Assembly (NCBI GenBank): GCA_038522375.1
Contig: JBCBKE010000020.1
Location: forward strand, 1 to 40,383
DNA: 40,383 bases
Source of the DNA: UBA5336 sp038522375
GTDB taxonomy: Bacteria > Pseudomonadota > Alphaproteobacteria > Caulobacterales > Hyphomonadaceae
Direction of reading: 5' to 3'
The notes under the pieces were generated by a model. That model saw only the letters and a list, made by a program, of their open reading frames with translations, had not been told where the DNA came from and did no database searches. The first letter of the stretch is position 1. The number at the start of each line of letters is the position of its first letter. The translations under genes and the position numbers were made by a program. Shown here piece after piece: positions 7,870 to 16,031 of this stretch.

Positions 7870-9297
7870 ATGCAAAAGAGGGGTTGGTTTCACGGGGTAG
7901 CGCTCGGCGCTGCCAGTCTGGCGCTGGTCGCTTGCGGGCAAGCTGCCGGACCGGGCGGAAGCGATCGTGGCGAGCGTATCGAGATCGATCGCAATCCGTT
8001 TCCATCGACCTATACCCCCTACCCGGCTGCACCGATCCTGATCCAGAACGCCACCTTACTGGATGGGCTCGGCAACCTGATCGAGAACGGCGATGTGCTG
8101 ATCTCCGGCGGCGAGATCGCAGCGGTTGGCGACGACGTGGCCGCACCCGACGACGAAACGCTGATCACGATCGATGCTGCAGGAAAGTGGGTGACCCCTG
8201 GCATCATCGACAACCACTCCCATCTGGGCGTCTACCCAAGCCCAAGCGTGTCAGCCCACGGAGACGGGAATGAGATTTCCGCCCCGGTAACGGCCGAAGT
8301 CTGGGCCGAGCACGGGATCTGGCCCCAGGATCCTGGCTTCACCCGGGCGCTGGCGGGCGGTGTGACAGCGCTTCAGATCCTTCCAGGATCGGCGAACCTG
8401 TTTGGTGGGCGGGGCGTGACCCTCAAGAATGTCCCCGGCCGAACGGTGCAGGAGATGAAATTCCCCGGTGCTCCCTACACGCTGAAAATGGCCTGCGGGG
8501 AAAACCCGAAGCGGGTCTACGGCTATGGCGGCGGCCGTTTTCCCGGCGGCGCACCCTATTCCCGCATGGGCAATGTGGCCGGATACCGGACCGCTTGGGC
8601 CAAGGCGGCTGAATACAAGCGGAAATGGGAAAAATACGCCGATCAGGGTGGTGATCCCCCAGCCCGGGACCTGGAACTCGATACGCTCTTGCGCGTCCTA
8701 AGCGGCGACATCCTCGTCCATATGCACTGCTACCGCGCCGATGAGATGGCCCAGATCCTCGATATGGCCGAGGAATTCGGCTACGCGGTCGCCGCCTTTC
8801 ACCACGCCATCGAAAGCTACAAGATCGCAGACTTGCTGGCTGAAGCAGGCACGTGTTCGGCCATGTGGGCCGACTGGTGGGGCTTCAAGATGGAAGCCTA
8901 TGATACCGTTCGTGAGAATATCCCGCTGGTCCATGCTGCGGGCGCCTGCGCCATTGTTCACTCCGATAGCGATGTGGGTATCCAGCGCCTGAACCAGGAA
9001 GCTGCGAAGGCCCTGGCCGATGGGAACAAGGTCGGGCTGGATATATCGAAGCAAGTGGCCTGGCAGTGGCTGTCGCTCAACCCTGCGAAGTCGCTCGGCA
9101 TCGAGGAACAAACCGGTAGCCTTGAAGCCGGCAAGGACGCCGACGTGGTCATCTGGTCGGGTGATCCGTTTTCCAGCTACACCCTCGCAGAACAGGTGTT
9201 CGTGGACGGCGCTAAAATGTACGATCGCGCCGAGCCTGACTTCCAGCCCGTCACTGATTTTGAGCTGGGCCAGCCCGGTGAAGGAGACGCGAAATGA
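7870..9297 (+). CDS. Exported amidohydrolase lipoprotein
   Basis: 475 residues. The signal ends in ALVACGQ, a lipobox with Cys22. The amidohydrolase fold follows: a beta-sandwich (ILIQNATLLDGLG), then WVTPGIIDNHSHLG with the metal-binding H-x-H at His116 and His118, later HMHCYRADE, AFHHAIESYK (metal His), and IVHSDSDVG with the barrel-end Asp. It ends in NPAKSLGIEEQTGSLEAGKDADVVIW, the standard C-terminal sandwich of imidazolonepropionase-like hydrolases. Probably a metal-dependent cyclic amidase or dipeptidase in the periplasm. The stop overlaps the start of the next amidohydrolase by 4 bases (ATGA), so the two are translationally coupled and may form a heteromer. Confidence 0.85.
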   Translation: MQKRGWFHGVALGAASLALVACGQAAGPGGSDRGERIEIDRNPFPSTYTPYPAAPILIQNATLLDGLGNLIENGDVLISGGEIAAVGDDVAAPDDETLITIDAAGKWVTPGIIDNHSHLGVYPSPSVSAHGDGNEISAPVTAEVWAEHGIWPQDPGFTRALAGGVTALQILPGSANLFGGRGVTLKNVPGRTVQEMKFPGAPYTLKMACGENPKRVYGYGGGRFPGGAPYSRMGNVAGYRTAWAKAAEYKRKWEKYADQGGDPPARDLELDTLLRVLSGDILVHMHCYRADEMAQILDMAEEFGYAVAAFHHAIESYKIADLLAEAGTCSAMWADWWGFKMEAYDTVRENIPLVHAAGACAIVHSDSDVGIQRLNQEAAKALADGNKVGLDISKQVAWQWLSLNPAKSLGIEEQTGSLEAGKDADVVIWSGDPFSSYTLAEQVFVDGAKMYDRAEPDFQPVTDFELGQPGEGDAK

Positions 9298-10565
9298 TCC
9301 GCAACCTACTGACGGCTTCGGCGGCTCTGACCCTCATGGCCGGTGCGGCCCATGCCGATACCCTCGCCATCACGAACGCCAAGGCCTGGACAGGGACCGG
9401 GAGCGGTACCGTAGAGAGCGCGACAATCATAATCGAGGATGGCACCATCACTGCCATCGCCGCTGATTTCGCTGTTCCCGACAATGCCACCACCCTTGAT
9501 GCGGGCGGCAAGTGGGTCACGCCCGGTATCATCGCTCCCTTCTCCCAGATCGGTCTGGTAGAGGTGGGCGCCGAGGACTCGACCAATGACACCGCCGGGG
9601 CCGAAAGCCCATACTCGGTCGCGTTGAAGGCTGTCTACGGGTTCAACCCCTCGGCTACACCGGTTGCGGCCTCGCGGATCGAGGGCATAACCCGGATCGT
9701 GGTGGCGCCAACGTCGGGCCTGTCGATGTTTGCCGGTCGCGGCTTTACCGCCAGCACCACCGGCACGATGGACTCCGTGATGGATGATGACGCCTTCATC
9801 TACGTGCGCATGGGTGAGAGCGGCGCCGGGATTTCGGGCGGCTCTCGCCCCGCCGCCTGGGCCACCTTCAAGGCTGCGCTCGGCGATGCCCGCACATTCC
9901 CTGCCCGCTACCTCGCCCATAATGAAGGCGACGCCCTCAGCCGGGTGGATGCCCAGGCGCTGGGAGAAGCGTCCCGCGGCCAGCAGATGATGGTGATCGA
10001 GGCGCATCGGGCCAGCGACCTGAAGCAGATTGTCGATTTCGCCGCCGCCAACGAAACCCTCAGCTTTGCCATCGTTGGGGCTACCGAAGGCTGGCTTGTG
10101 GCTGACGACCTTGCCGCGTCTGGCATCCCCGTGATCGTCAATCCTTTCGATAACCTGCCAGGGGCGTTCCAGTCGCTGGCCGCGACCCAGGAAAACACGG
10201 CCCGTCTCACGGATGCGGGGGTGAAGGTCGCCATCGCCAATCTCGACAGCCTCGGCCATCAGGCTCGGCTCACCCTTCAGGTCGCTGGCAGCGCAGTGGC
10301 CCATGGTGTGTCCCATGACGACGCGCTCGCCGCCATTACGGCCGTTCCGGCGGAGATTTTCGGGATGGAAGGGCTCGGTGTCCTGGCGCCGGGCGCGGTC
10401 GGCGATGTGGTAATCTGGGATGGCGACCCGCTGGAGGTCATGTCCAGTCCCGACACTGTCATCATCGATGGCGCGGTCCAGAGCCTCCAAAGCCGGCAAA
10501 CCAAATTGCGCGACCGCTATATCGGACTGGAACCGGGTGAACGGCCCTACGCATTCAAGCGGTAA
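9294..10565 (+). CDS. Exported amidohydrolase-like protein lacking the H-x-H metal motif (probable pseudoenzyme partner)
   Basis: 423 residues with a Sec signal peptide (cleavage after AHA, residue ~21). The overall amidohydrolase layout is kept (LAITNAKAWTGTGSG, GKWVTPGIIAPF, a C-terminal GLGVLAPGAVGDVVIWDGDPLEV). But the motif that is HSH in the gene just upstream is FSQ at residues 83-85, and the HSDSD segment is reduced to NLDSLG, so the binuclear metal site is not intact. It starts inside the stop of the upstream paralogue (ATGA). Such tandem pairs occur in related bacteria, so a regulatory or structural role beside the active paralogue is plausible (inference). A Rho-independent terminator lies 28 bases after the stop. 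Confidence 0.8.
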   Translation: MIRNLLTASAALTLMAGAAHADTLAITNAKAWTGTGSGTVESATIIIEDGTITAIAADFAVPDNATTLDAGGKWVTPGIIAPFSQIGLVEVGAEDSTNDTAGAESPYSVALKAVYGFNPSATPVAASRIEGITRIVVAPTSGLSMFAGRGFTASTTGTMDSVMDDDAFIYVRMGESGAGISGGSRPAAWATFKAALGDARTFPARYLAHNEGDALSRVDAQALGEASRGQQMMVIEAHRASDLKQIVDFAAANETLSFAIVGATEGWLVADDLAASGIPVIVNPFDNLPGAFQSLAATQENTARLTDAGVKVAIANLDSLGHQARLTLQVAGSAVAHGVSHDDALAAITAVPAEIFGMEGLGVLAPGAVGDVVIWDGDPLEVMSSPDTVIIDGAVQSLQSRQTKLRDRYIGLEPGERPYAFKR

Positions 10566-10593
10566 GGCCCCGCAGATGCTGGGCCACCCTTGA

Positions 10594-10620
10594 CCCCCGC
10601 CCTTTGGAGCGGGGGTTTTT
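10594..10620 (+). terminator. Rho-independent terminator after the amidohydrolase pair
   Basis: CCCCCGC (10594-10600) pairs with GCGGGGG (10609-10615) over an 8-base loop and is followed directly by TTTTT. This ends the two-gene amidohydrolase operon. Confidence 0.85.
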
Positions 10621-10810
10621 CTTTCGTAAAAAAGTGGGTTTTCAGAATATCGCCAAAAAAACCACCCCTGTGCCGCTGGGCACAGTGCCGGTGGGGGCCG
10701 GCGCGTAGGTTGACTGCATGGCCAGGGAGCAAACGGAAAGCCCGCCCCGGACGGCCACCGCGAACCACCAGACCTCAACCCAACCTCACCTACCCCATCG
10801 GAGACAAATC
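10621..10810 (+). promoter_or_regulatory. Promoter/leader region of the repeat protein gene
   Basis: 190 bases between the terminator and the repeat-protein start. They include an A/T-rich stretch (10621-10665), unusual for this window, and a short hairpin TGTGCC-GCTG-GGCACA near 10670-10685. TTGACT at 10710-10715 could be a -35 element but no good -10 follows at the right spacing. Nothing here is firmly assigned; the position argues that it carries the promoter. Confidence 0.35.
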
Positions 10811-11224
10811 ATGTTCAAGCCATTCGCCATCGCCGCTTTCGCTTTCGTATCCATCGCCGGCGCTTCGGTCGCCCAGGACGCTGACAAGTCCGTCGAAATC
10901 GACGGCGCCCTGACCCAGCTCACACTCCTGAACGGTGCCAACACCGTCACGGCAGCGGCCCTCGCAAAGGCTGAGAGCAACATCGGCGCGATCGACAATA
11001 TCGATATCGACGGCGCAGTGACCCAGCTGACCCTCGTCAACGGCGCCAACACGGTCACCGCCGCAGCCCTGGCAAAAGCTGAAAGCAACATCGGCACGAT
11101 GTACGGCGTCGAAGGCTCGGGCGCCGTCACCCAGCTGACCCTCGTGAACGGTGCCAACACGGTCACCGCCGCTGCCCTCGCAGACAGCTGCTCCTCCATC
11201 GGCTCGATCGGCAAGAGCTGCTAA
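10811..11224 (+). CDS. Small secreted protein of three 36-residue repeats with curlin-like spacing
   Basis: 137 residues from ATG 10811, with GGAG ten bases upstream. The frame is open further upstream, but this ATG begins a clean signal peptide (cleavage after SVA, residue 21). The mature chain is three consecutive repeats starting at residues 31, 67 and 103. Each holds ALTQLTLLNGANTVTAAALA or AVTQLTLVNGANTVTAAALA, then KAESNIG in the first two copies; the third copy ends DSCSSIGSIGKSC with two cysteines. Inside each repeat Q-x-T-x-x-N-x-A has the residue spacing of the curlin repeat core Q-x-G-x-x-N-x-A, though the period is longer than the ~22 of CsgA. A surface or amyloid-like fibre subunit is therefore possible, but no curli export gene is visible beside it. 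It is monocistronic with its own terminator. The function is not known. Confidence 0.8.
   Translation: MFKPFAIAAFAFVSIAGASVAQDADKSVEIDGALTQLTLLNGANTVTAAALAKAESNIGAIDNIDIDGAVTQLTLVNGANTVTAAALAKAESNIGTMYGVEGSGAVTQLTLVNGANTVTAAALADSCSSIGSIGKSC
10901..11221 (+). repeat. Three tandem 108-bp coding repeats
   Basis: Copies at 10901-11008, 11009-11116 and 11117-11221, in frame inside the secreted repeat protein. The protein repeats are nearly identical over about 22 residues while many third codon positions differ (for example CTCACACTCCTG against CTGACCCTCGTC), so the protein sequence is being held by selection rather than by a fresh duplication. Confidence 0.9.
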
Positions 11225-11248
11225 TCCCCCTCACAGGCTCTTGCTGGT

Positions 11249-11279
11249 GCCCCCTGTCCATCCCGGACAGGGGGCTTTT
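11249..11279 (+). terminator. Strong Rho-independent terminator after the repeat protein
   Basis: GCCCCCTGTCC (11249-11259) pairs perfectly with GGACAGGGGGC (11265-11275) over a 5-base loop, followed by TTTT. An 11-bp perfect stem is among the strongest in the window and separates the repeat gene from surE. Confidence 0.92.
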
Positions 11280-11353
11280 GCCTGTTCGGCGCGCTGGTGT
11301 TCAAAGGGGGACTCTCCTATTCTTCCGCAGCTGCGAAGAGATTGAGGACGATG

Positions 11354-12115
11354 ATGCGGATCTTGCTGACCAATGATGACGGCATTCACGCCCCTGGCCT
11401 CAAGGTCCTGGAGACGATTGCAAGCTCGATCAGCGATGACTTGACAATCGTTGCGCCAGAGGTGGAGCAGTCGGGCAAGGCGCGCGCCGTCACGCTCACA
11501 GAGCCGGTGCGCGTGCGACACCTCAATGGTCGAACCCACGCCATCTCAGGCACGCCAACCGATTGCGTGCTCCTGGCCATGCGGGACCTGATGGACGCGC
11601 CGCCGGACCTCATCCTGTCCGGTGTCAACAAGGGACAGAACATCGCCGAGGATACCACCTATTCCGGCACCATCGCCGCAGCCATGTTCGGCATGCAACA
11701 CAAGATCCCGTCCATCGCGTTCAGCCAGTCCCAGAATTTCCGTCACCGGGGCTCCTGCCCCTGGGAGACGGCTGAAGCCTTCGGGCCAAAGGTCCTGGCC
11801 CAACTCATTGAGCATGGCTGGCCCGATGACGTTGTCATCAACGTGAACTTTCCAGACCGGGCCCCCGAGGACGTGTCAGGCATCCAGATGACGCGGCAGG
11901 GGTTTCGGGATGAACAGATCATCCGCACCGAGCGGCGCGAGGATCTCAGGGGCAACGACTATTACTGGATCGGCTACCGCGGCACGCTATCCAACCCTGA
12001 TACGGGCACTGATTTGAGAGCCATTTACGACGGCTACGTCTCCGTCTCGCCTTTGCATGTCGACCTGACCCATGATGCATTCCTTGACACGATGCGGGCG
12101 TGGCGGACCCCATGA
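11354..12115 (+). CDS. surE: 5'/3'-nucleotidase SurE
   Basis: 253 residues from ATG 11354 (ATG 11351 is an in-frame alternative; GAGG at 11344-11347 is 6 bases before 11354). It begins MRILLTNDDGIHAPGL, the SurE signature with the metal-binding Asp pair. APEVEQSGKA supplies the conserved Ser, SGVNKGQNI the conserved Asn, and YSGTIAAAMFG the following loop. SurE dephosphorylates nucleoside monophosphates and is associated with stationary-phase survival. The stop overlaps the pcm start (ATGA), the classic surE-pcm pairing of nucleotide and protein repair. Confidence 0.95.
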   Translation: MRILLTNDDGIHAPGLKVLETIASSISDDLTIVAPEVEQSGKARAVTLTEPVRVRHLNGRTHAISGTPTDCVLLAMRDLMDAPPDLILSGVNKGQNIAEDTTYSGTIAAAMFGMQHKIPSIAFSQSQNFRHRGSCPWETAEAFGPKVLAQLIEHGWPDDVVINVNFPDRAPEDVSGIQMTRQGFRDEQIIRTERREDLRGNDYYWIGYRGTLSNPDTGTDLRAIYDGYVSVSPLHVDLTHDAFLDTMRAWRTP

Positions 12116-12753
12116 GCGACCCATTTCGCGCGGCAAAGCTCCTGCTTGAGCTGCGCCAGCAGGGCGTCACTGATGATGGCGTTTTGAAGGCGATTGAAAC
12201 CGTCAGCCGGGCTGACTTCACGCCGCCTGACACCGCTGACCTGGCGTTCGAGGACTGCGCCTTGCCGATCGGGTGCGGGCAGACCCTCTATTCGCCAATG
12301 GTTGCCGGCCAACTCCTGCAGGCGCTGCAGTTGACGCCAAACCACAGCCAGTCAGTCTTCGTGATCGGCGCCGGATCGGGCTATACAATGGCGCTTGCCG
12401 GCCAGATGGCGAAATCGGTGTCTGGAATCGACCGGTATTTCTCGCTTCTGGAGACGGCCAACCGGGCGCTGTCGAAGGCAGCGGTCGGTGCAATCTACGA
12501 GTTTTACCATGGCGATGGACTGAATGGACTGGCGTCCAGCATCCTCTTCGACCGGATCCTCCTGGCAGGCACGACAGATCGCGTTCCCGACGCGCTGTCG
12601 CGCATGCTGAAGCCGGGCGGACGGATCGTAACGCCCCTTCGGGAAACAAACGGTACGGTGCTTCGGTCGCTCGACAGCGATGGCCAATCCAGCGATTGGC
12701 CATTGCACCAGACCATCTCCCCACTCGTCCCCGGCCCGGCCAGGAAGCTATAG
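12112..12753 (+). CDS. pcm: Protein-L-isoaspartate O-methyltransferase
   Basis: 213 residues from ATG 12112, which overlaps the surE stop by 4 bases; a GTG at 12100 is in frame but the ATGA junction is the likelier start. The SAM-dependent fold shows ALPIGCGQTLYSPMVAG (the PCMT substrate loop, usually LPIGxGQTISQP), VIGAGSGYTMALAG (SAM motif I), HGDGLNGL, and FDRILLAGTTDRVPDAL. It methylates isoaspartyl residues in damaged proteins to start their repair. The Cys in the GCGQT loop and the TLYSP variant are mild departures from the family consensus. Confidence 0.9.
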   Translation: MSDPFRAAKLLLELRQQGVTDDGVLKAIETVSRADFTPPDTADLAFEDCALPIGCGQTLYSPMVAGQLLQALQLTPNHSQSVFVIGAGSGYTMALAGQMAKSVSGIDRYFSLLETANRALSKAAVGAIYEFYHGDGLNGLASSILFDRILLAGTTDRVPDALSRMLKPGGRIVTPLRETNGTVLRSLDSDGQSSDWPLHQTISPLVPGPARKL

Positions 12754-12860
12754 CTGGAATTTAAGCATCTGCCGGACTGGTTTGCGTCCCGCAGTGCCCC
12801 CAGCTATAGGGGCGCCTTACAAAACCGTTACAGCACCGATCGGGCGAGGGAGCCGTCCCC

Positions 12861-13256
12861 ATGATGAAGCGTTTTCTCCAACGGACAACCCTGAAGGCCG
12901 CCGCCTTGTCGGTCGCACTCGCCGCCACGGCCCTGCCCGCTGCCGCCCAGGATGCGGGCGGTGGCATGGGTGGCAGTATCCTGGGCCAGCTCCTGTTCTT
13001 CATCCCTCTGATCCTGATCTTCTACTTCCTGTTGATCCGCCCCCAGCAGCAGCAACGCAAGAAGCACCAGGAAATGGTGGAAAACCTCAAGCGCGGCGAT
13101 ACGGTAGTCACCTATGGCGGACTGAAAGCGAAAGTTACAAAGGTTGGCGATGATGAAATCACCATTGAGTTGTCCGACGGCGTGAGGGCGCGACTGGTGC
13201 GCAACATGATCGCCGATGTGGTCGACAAGAGTGCGCCCGTCGCAGCGAACGATTAG
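12861..13256 (+). CDS. yajC: Preprotein translocase subunit YajC
   Basis: 131 residues. FFIPLILIFYFLLIRPQQQQRKKHQEM (residues ~51-77) is the single membrane segment and basic follow-up that define YajC, and GDTVVTYGGLKAKV is the conserved cytosolic part. It belongs to the SecDF-YajC complex that assists protein export. The N-terminus is longer than usual: about 30 residues that look like a signal peptide (ALPAAAQDAGGG) precede the usual start of the family. It is 12 bases upstream of secD and clearly in one operon with secD-secF. Confidence 0.93.
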   Translation: MMKRFLQRTTLKAAALSVALAATALPAAAQDAGGGMGGSILGQLLFFIPLILIFYFLLIRPQQQQRKKHQEMVENLKRGDTVVTYGGLKAKVTKVGDDEITIELSDGVRARLVRNMIADVVDKSAPVAAND

Positions 13257-13268
13257 GGTCAGGCCGCA

Positions 13269-14987
13269 ATGCTTCAATTCCCGTCCTGGAAAGTCGCACT
13301 GATCGTCCTCGCGCTGGTCGCGGGAATCTTCATGGCGCTTCCCAATGGCTTCTCGAATGCGTTTCTGGGCGTGGAGCCTGAACGGCCGAGCGTTGAAACC
13401 CCCGAAGCGCTGGCCGAGTATATCGAAGCGCGCGACGCGGCGCGCGAATCCTGGTGGCCGGGGTTTCTTCCGACAAACAAGGTCAATCTGGGGCTAGACC
13501 TGCGCGGCGGGGTCTACCTGCTCATGGAAATCACCGAGGATGATGTGGTGCAGAACCGTCTCCGGGTGTTTTCCGCCGATGTATTGCAAGCCTTCAGTAC
13601 CGGCGGCGGCGCAGACCGGGTCTATGCCACAACTGAGACACGCGACGATACGCTGGCCATCACGCTGAATGAGCGGCGCATGGATGCCACAACCATGGAG
13701 ACCGCGCTCGACCGTTTGGATGCGATCAACACGCCCGTCCAGGGCGCCATTGGCGGCGCGCGAACCTACACGATCGACCAGACGAGCAGTACGCAAATCG
13801 AGGTTTCCATCACCGATGCGGCCCGCTCCGCGTTCAAGAAAGAGGCCCTCTCCAAGACGATCGAGATTGTCAGGCGCCGGATAGATCCCGACGGCGTCCG
13901 CGATATCGCGCCCCAGCCCCAGGGCGAGAACAGGATCATCCTCGAAGTTCCCGGAGAGCCCGATCCCCGCGCGATCAAGGACGTGCTGTCCCAGGCCGGC
14001 GAGTTGACCTTCTCCCTCGTCGATGACACGCCATCCCGCGTCCAGCAGGCGGTGACCACAGGACGTAATCCGCCCGGCTGGCGACTGCTCACCTACGTCG
14101 ATAGGGGCGAGCGGATGCTGGTAAACAATGCCCCGGTCGTGACAGGCTCCGACGTGGCATCGGCCATTCAGGGCTATGATCCGGACGATAACACGCCGGC
14201 CGTCAATTTTCGCCTCAATGGCGCGGGCCAACAGCGTTTTTCTAAGGTCACATTGGAAAACGTCAATCGGCGCTTCGCCATCGTTCTGGACGAGCGCGTG
14301 ATGTCTGCCCCGGTGATCAGACAGCCGATTTATGGCGGCCAGGTGCAGATCTCGGGCGGCTTTCCAAACAATGCGGCGGGCCTTCAGGAAGCCATCGACC
14401 TGGCGGCGATAATCGAAGCGGGCGAATTGCCAGCCAAGCTGAACTTCATCGAGGAACGCACGGTCGGGCCCGGCCTTGGCGAGGACTCCATCCGCGCCGG
14501 CACCCTGGCGTCGATGATCGGGCTGGCGCTCGTGGCGATCTCGATGGCGTTGATCTATGGCAGGCTAGGGCTGTTCGCCGTCTTGTCACTGGCGGCCAAC
14601 ATCATCCTGATACTCGGGGCGCTGTCGGGGCTGGGCGCCACCCTTACCTTGCCTGGGATAGCAGGCATCATCCTCACCATAGGGATGGCGGTGGATGCCA
14701 ATGTGCTGGTGTTCGAGCGGATACGCGAGGAGAGCCGATCGGGCCGCTCCGCAATCACGGCAGTCCAGGCAGGTTATGAAAAAGCCATGTCCACGATTCT
14801 CGACGCCAACATCACGACGTTCATCGCCGCGGCCGTGCTCTACATGCTCGGTTCTGGACCGGTGAAAGGATTCGCGGTCACACTGGCCATCGGGATCTTC
14901 ACATCGGTGTTTACCGCCTTCGTGGTCACGCGTTGGTTCACCGTGATGTGGCTGAAGACTGCCCGGCCCAAGAAACTGGCCGTTTAG
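13269..14987 (+). CDS. secD: Protein translocase subunit SecD
   Basis: 572 residues. An N-terminal membrane segment is followed by GLDLRGGVYLLMEI, the D1 motif, then the large periplasmic domain (IEIVRRRIDPDGVRDIAPQ, EVPGEPDPRAIKDVL) and five C-terminal membrane helices with AGIILTIGMAVDANVLVFERIREE, the D4 segment carrying the conserved Asp needed for proton-driven export. The periplasmic tail NGAGQQRFSKVT and GEDSIRAGT are also typical. It works with SecF and YajC at SecYEG to pull proteins across the inner membrane. secF follows after 15 bases. Confidence 0.96.
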   Translation: MLQFPSWKVALIVLALVAGIFMALPNGFSNAFLGVEPERPSVETPEALAEYIEARDAARESWWPGFLPTNKVNLGLDLRGGVYLLMEITEDDVVQNRLRVFSADVLQAFSTGGGADRVYATTETRDDTLAITLNERRMDATTMETALDRLDAINTPVQGAIGGARTYTIDQTSSTQIEVSITDAARSAFKKEALSKTIEIVRRRIDPDGVRDIAPQPQGENRIILEVPGEPDPRAIKDVLSQAGELTFSLVDDTPSRVQQAVTTGRNPPGWRLLTYVDRGERMLVNNAPVVTGSDVASAIQGYDPDDNTPAVNFRLNGAGQQRFSKVTLENVNRRFAIVLDERVMSAPVIRQPIYGGQVQISGGFPNNAAGLQEAIDLAAIIEAGELPAKLNFIEERTVGPGLGEDSIRAGTLASMIGLALVAISMALIYGRLGLFAVLSLAANIILILGALSGLGATLTLPGIAGIILTIGMAVDANVLVFERIREESRSGRSAITAVQAGYEKAMSTILDANITTFIAAAVLYMLGSGPVKGFAVTLAIGIFTSVFTAFVVTRWFTVMWLKTARPKKLAV

Positions 14988-15002
14988 GGAGAGGATGCCC
15001 CC

Positions 15003-15974
15003 ATGCTGATGAGATATCTCCCCACGAAGACCGGCCTCAAATTCATGGCGCTGCGCAATCCGGCCTTCATCCTGTCGGCGTTGATGATCATGGCGTCAGT
15101 CGCGCTGCTTGCCACGCGCGGGCTCAATTTCGGCATCGATTTCGCCGGCGGCTCGCTGATCGAGATCGAAAAGCCGATCGATACCGAGGTCGAGGACGTG
15201 CGGGCAGTCGTGAACGGACTTGGTCTGGCCGACGTGGGCGTGACCGAAGCGGTTGGTACGGGCGCAGACCCCCAACCTGTCTACGTCATCAAGTTCCGCG
15301 CTCCCGCAGAGGCTGAGGATGTGGAAACGGCCCAACAATCGGCCAATGATGATGTCCGCGCGGCTTTGACAGATGCCTTCAGTCTGACCGAAGACGACTT
15401 CCGATCGTCGGCGGCGGTCGGCCCAAAAGTATCTGGCGAGCTTTTCACCGCGGGCATCACGGCCCTTGGCGTCGCGCTTGTCCTCATGCTCGGCTATATC
15501 TGGTTCCGGTTCGAATGGCAGTTTTCGGTGGGCGCTGTGGCCGCCCTTGCCCATGATGTGATGATAACAATGGGTATGTTTGCGCTTGTCCAGCTTGAGT
15601 TCAATCTGACAACGATCGCCGCGCTGCTCACAATCATTGGATATTCAATGAACGATACGGTCGTGGTGTTCGACCGCGTGCGCGAAGAGATGCGTCGCTA
15701 CAAGAAAATGCCGCTGGTCGAAGTGATCGACCTTGCGCTGAATGGGACCTTGACGCGGACCTTGCTGACGTCGGGTACGACGCTCCTCGCCCTGCTTGCG
15801 ATCTTCTTCCTTGGCGGCCCCGTCCTGCGGGGGATGAGCTTCGCGCTGATCTTTGGCGTCCTTATCGGAACATATTCGTCCATTTTCGTGGCATCGGCGA
15901 TCTTGAACACAATCGGCGTCGCCCGCGAGAAGAAGTCGCTCGACGATGTGCCCGGTTTTCAGGGCGCGCCATAG
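15003..15974 (+). CDS. secF: Protein translocase subunit SecF
   Basis: 323 residues with six membrane helices. After the first helix comes GLNFGIDFAGGSLIEIE, the SecF D1 motif, and the later TIIGYSMNDTVVVFDRVREEMR is the conserved D4 segment. TLTRTLLTSGTTLLALLAIFFLGG is the D5/D6 region. It forms the SecDF complex with the gene before it. A short inverted repeat follows the stop, where it meets a gene on the other strand. Confidence 0.96.
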   Translation: MLMRYLPTKTGLKFMALRNPAFILSALMIMASVALLATRGLNFGIDFAGGSLIEIEKPIDTEVEDVRAVVNGLGLADVGVTEAVGTGADPQPVYVIKFRAPAEAEDVETAQQSANDDVRAALTDAFSLTEDDFRSSAAVGPKVSGELFTAGITALGVALVLMLGYIWFRFEWQFSVGAVAALAHDVMITMGMFALVQLEFNLTTIAALLTIIGYSMNDTVVVFDRVREEMRRYKKMPLVEVIDLALNGTLTRTLLTSGTTLLALLAIFFLGGPVLRGMSFALIFGVLIGTYSSIFVASAILNTIGVAREKKSLDDVPGFQGAP

Positions 15975-15986
15975 GTGTTGCCCGCG

Positions 15987-16015
15987 ACGGCAGCCCCAAG
16001 CGCGAGAGCTGCCGT
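15987..16015 (+). terminator. Inverted repeat between secF and the convergent small gene
   Basis: ACGGCAGC (15987-15994) pairs with GCTGCCGT (16008-16015) over a 13-base loop. Neither side has a T-run, so a bidirectional but weak stop between convergent genes is the most that can be claimed. Confidence 0.35.
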
Positions 16016-16031
16016 ACCGGGAATGTCGGAC

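Noticed and set aside
9306..10778. 490-residue minus-strand open frame
   Set aside because: Antisense to the second amidohydrolase and its terminator; a product of high GC.
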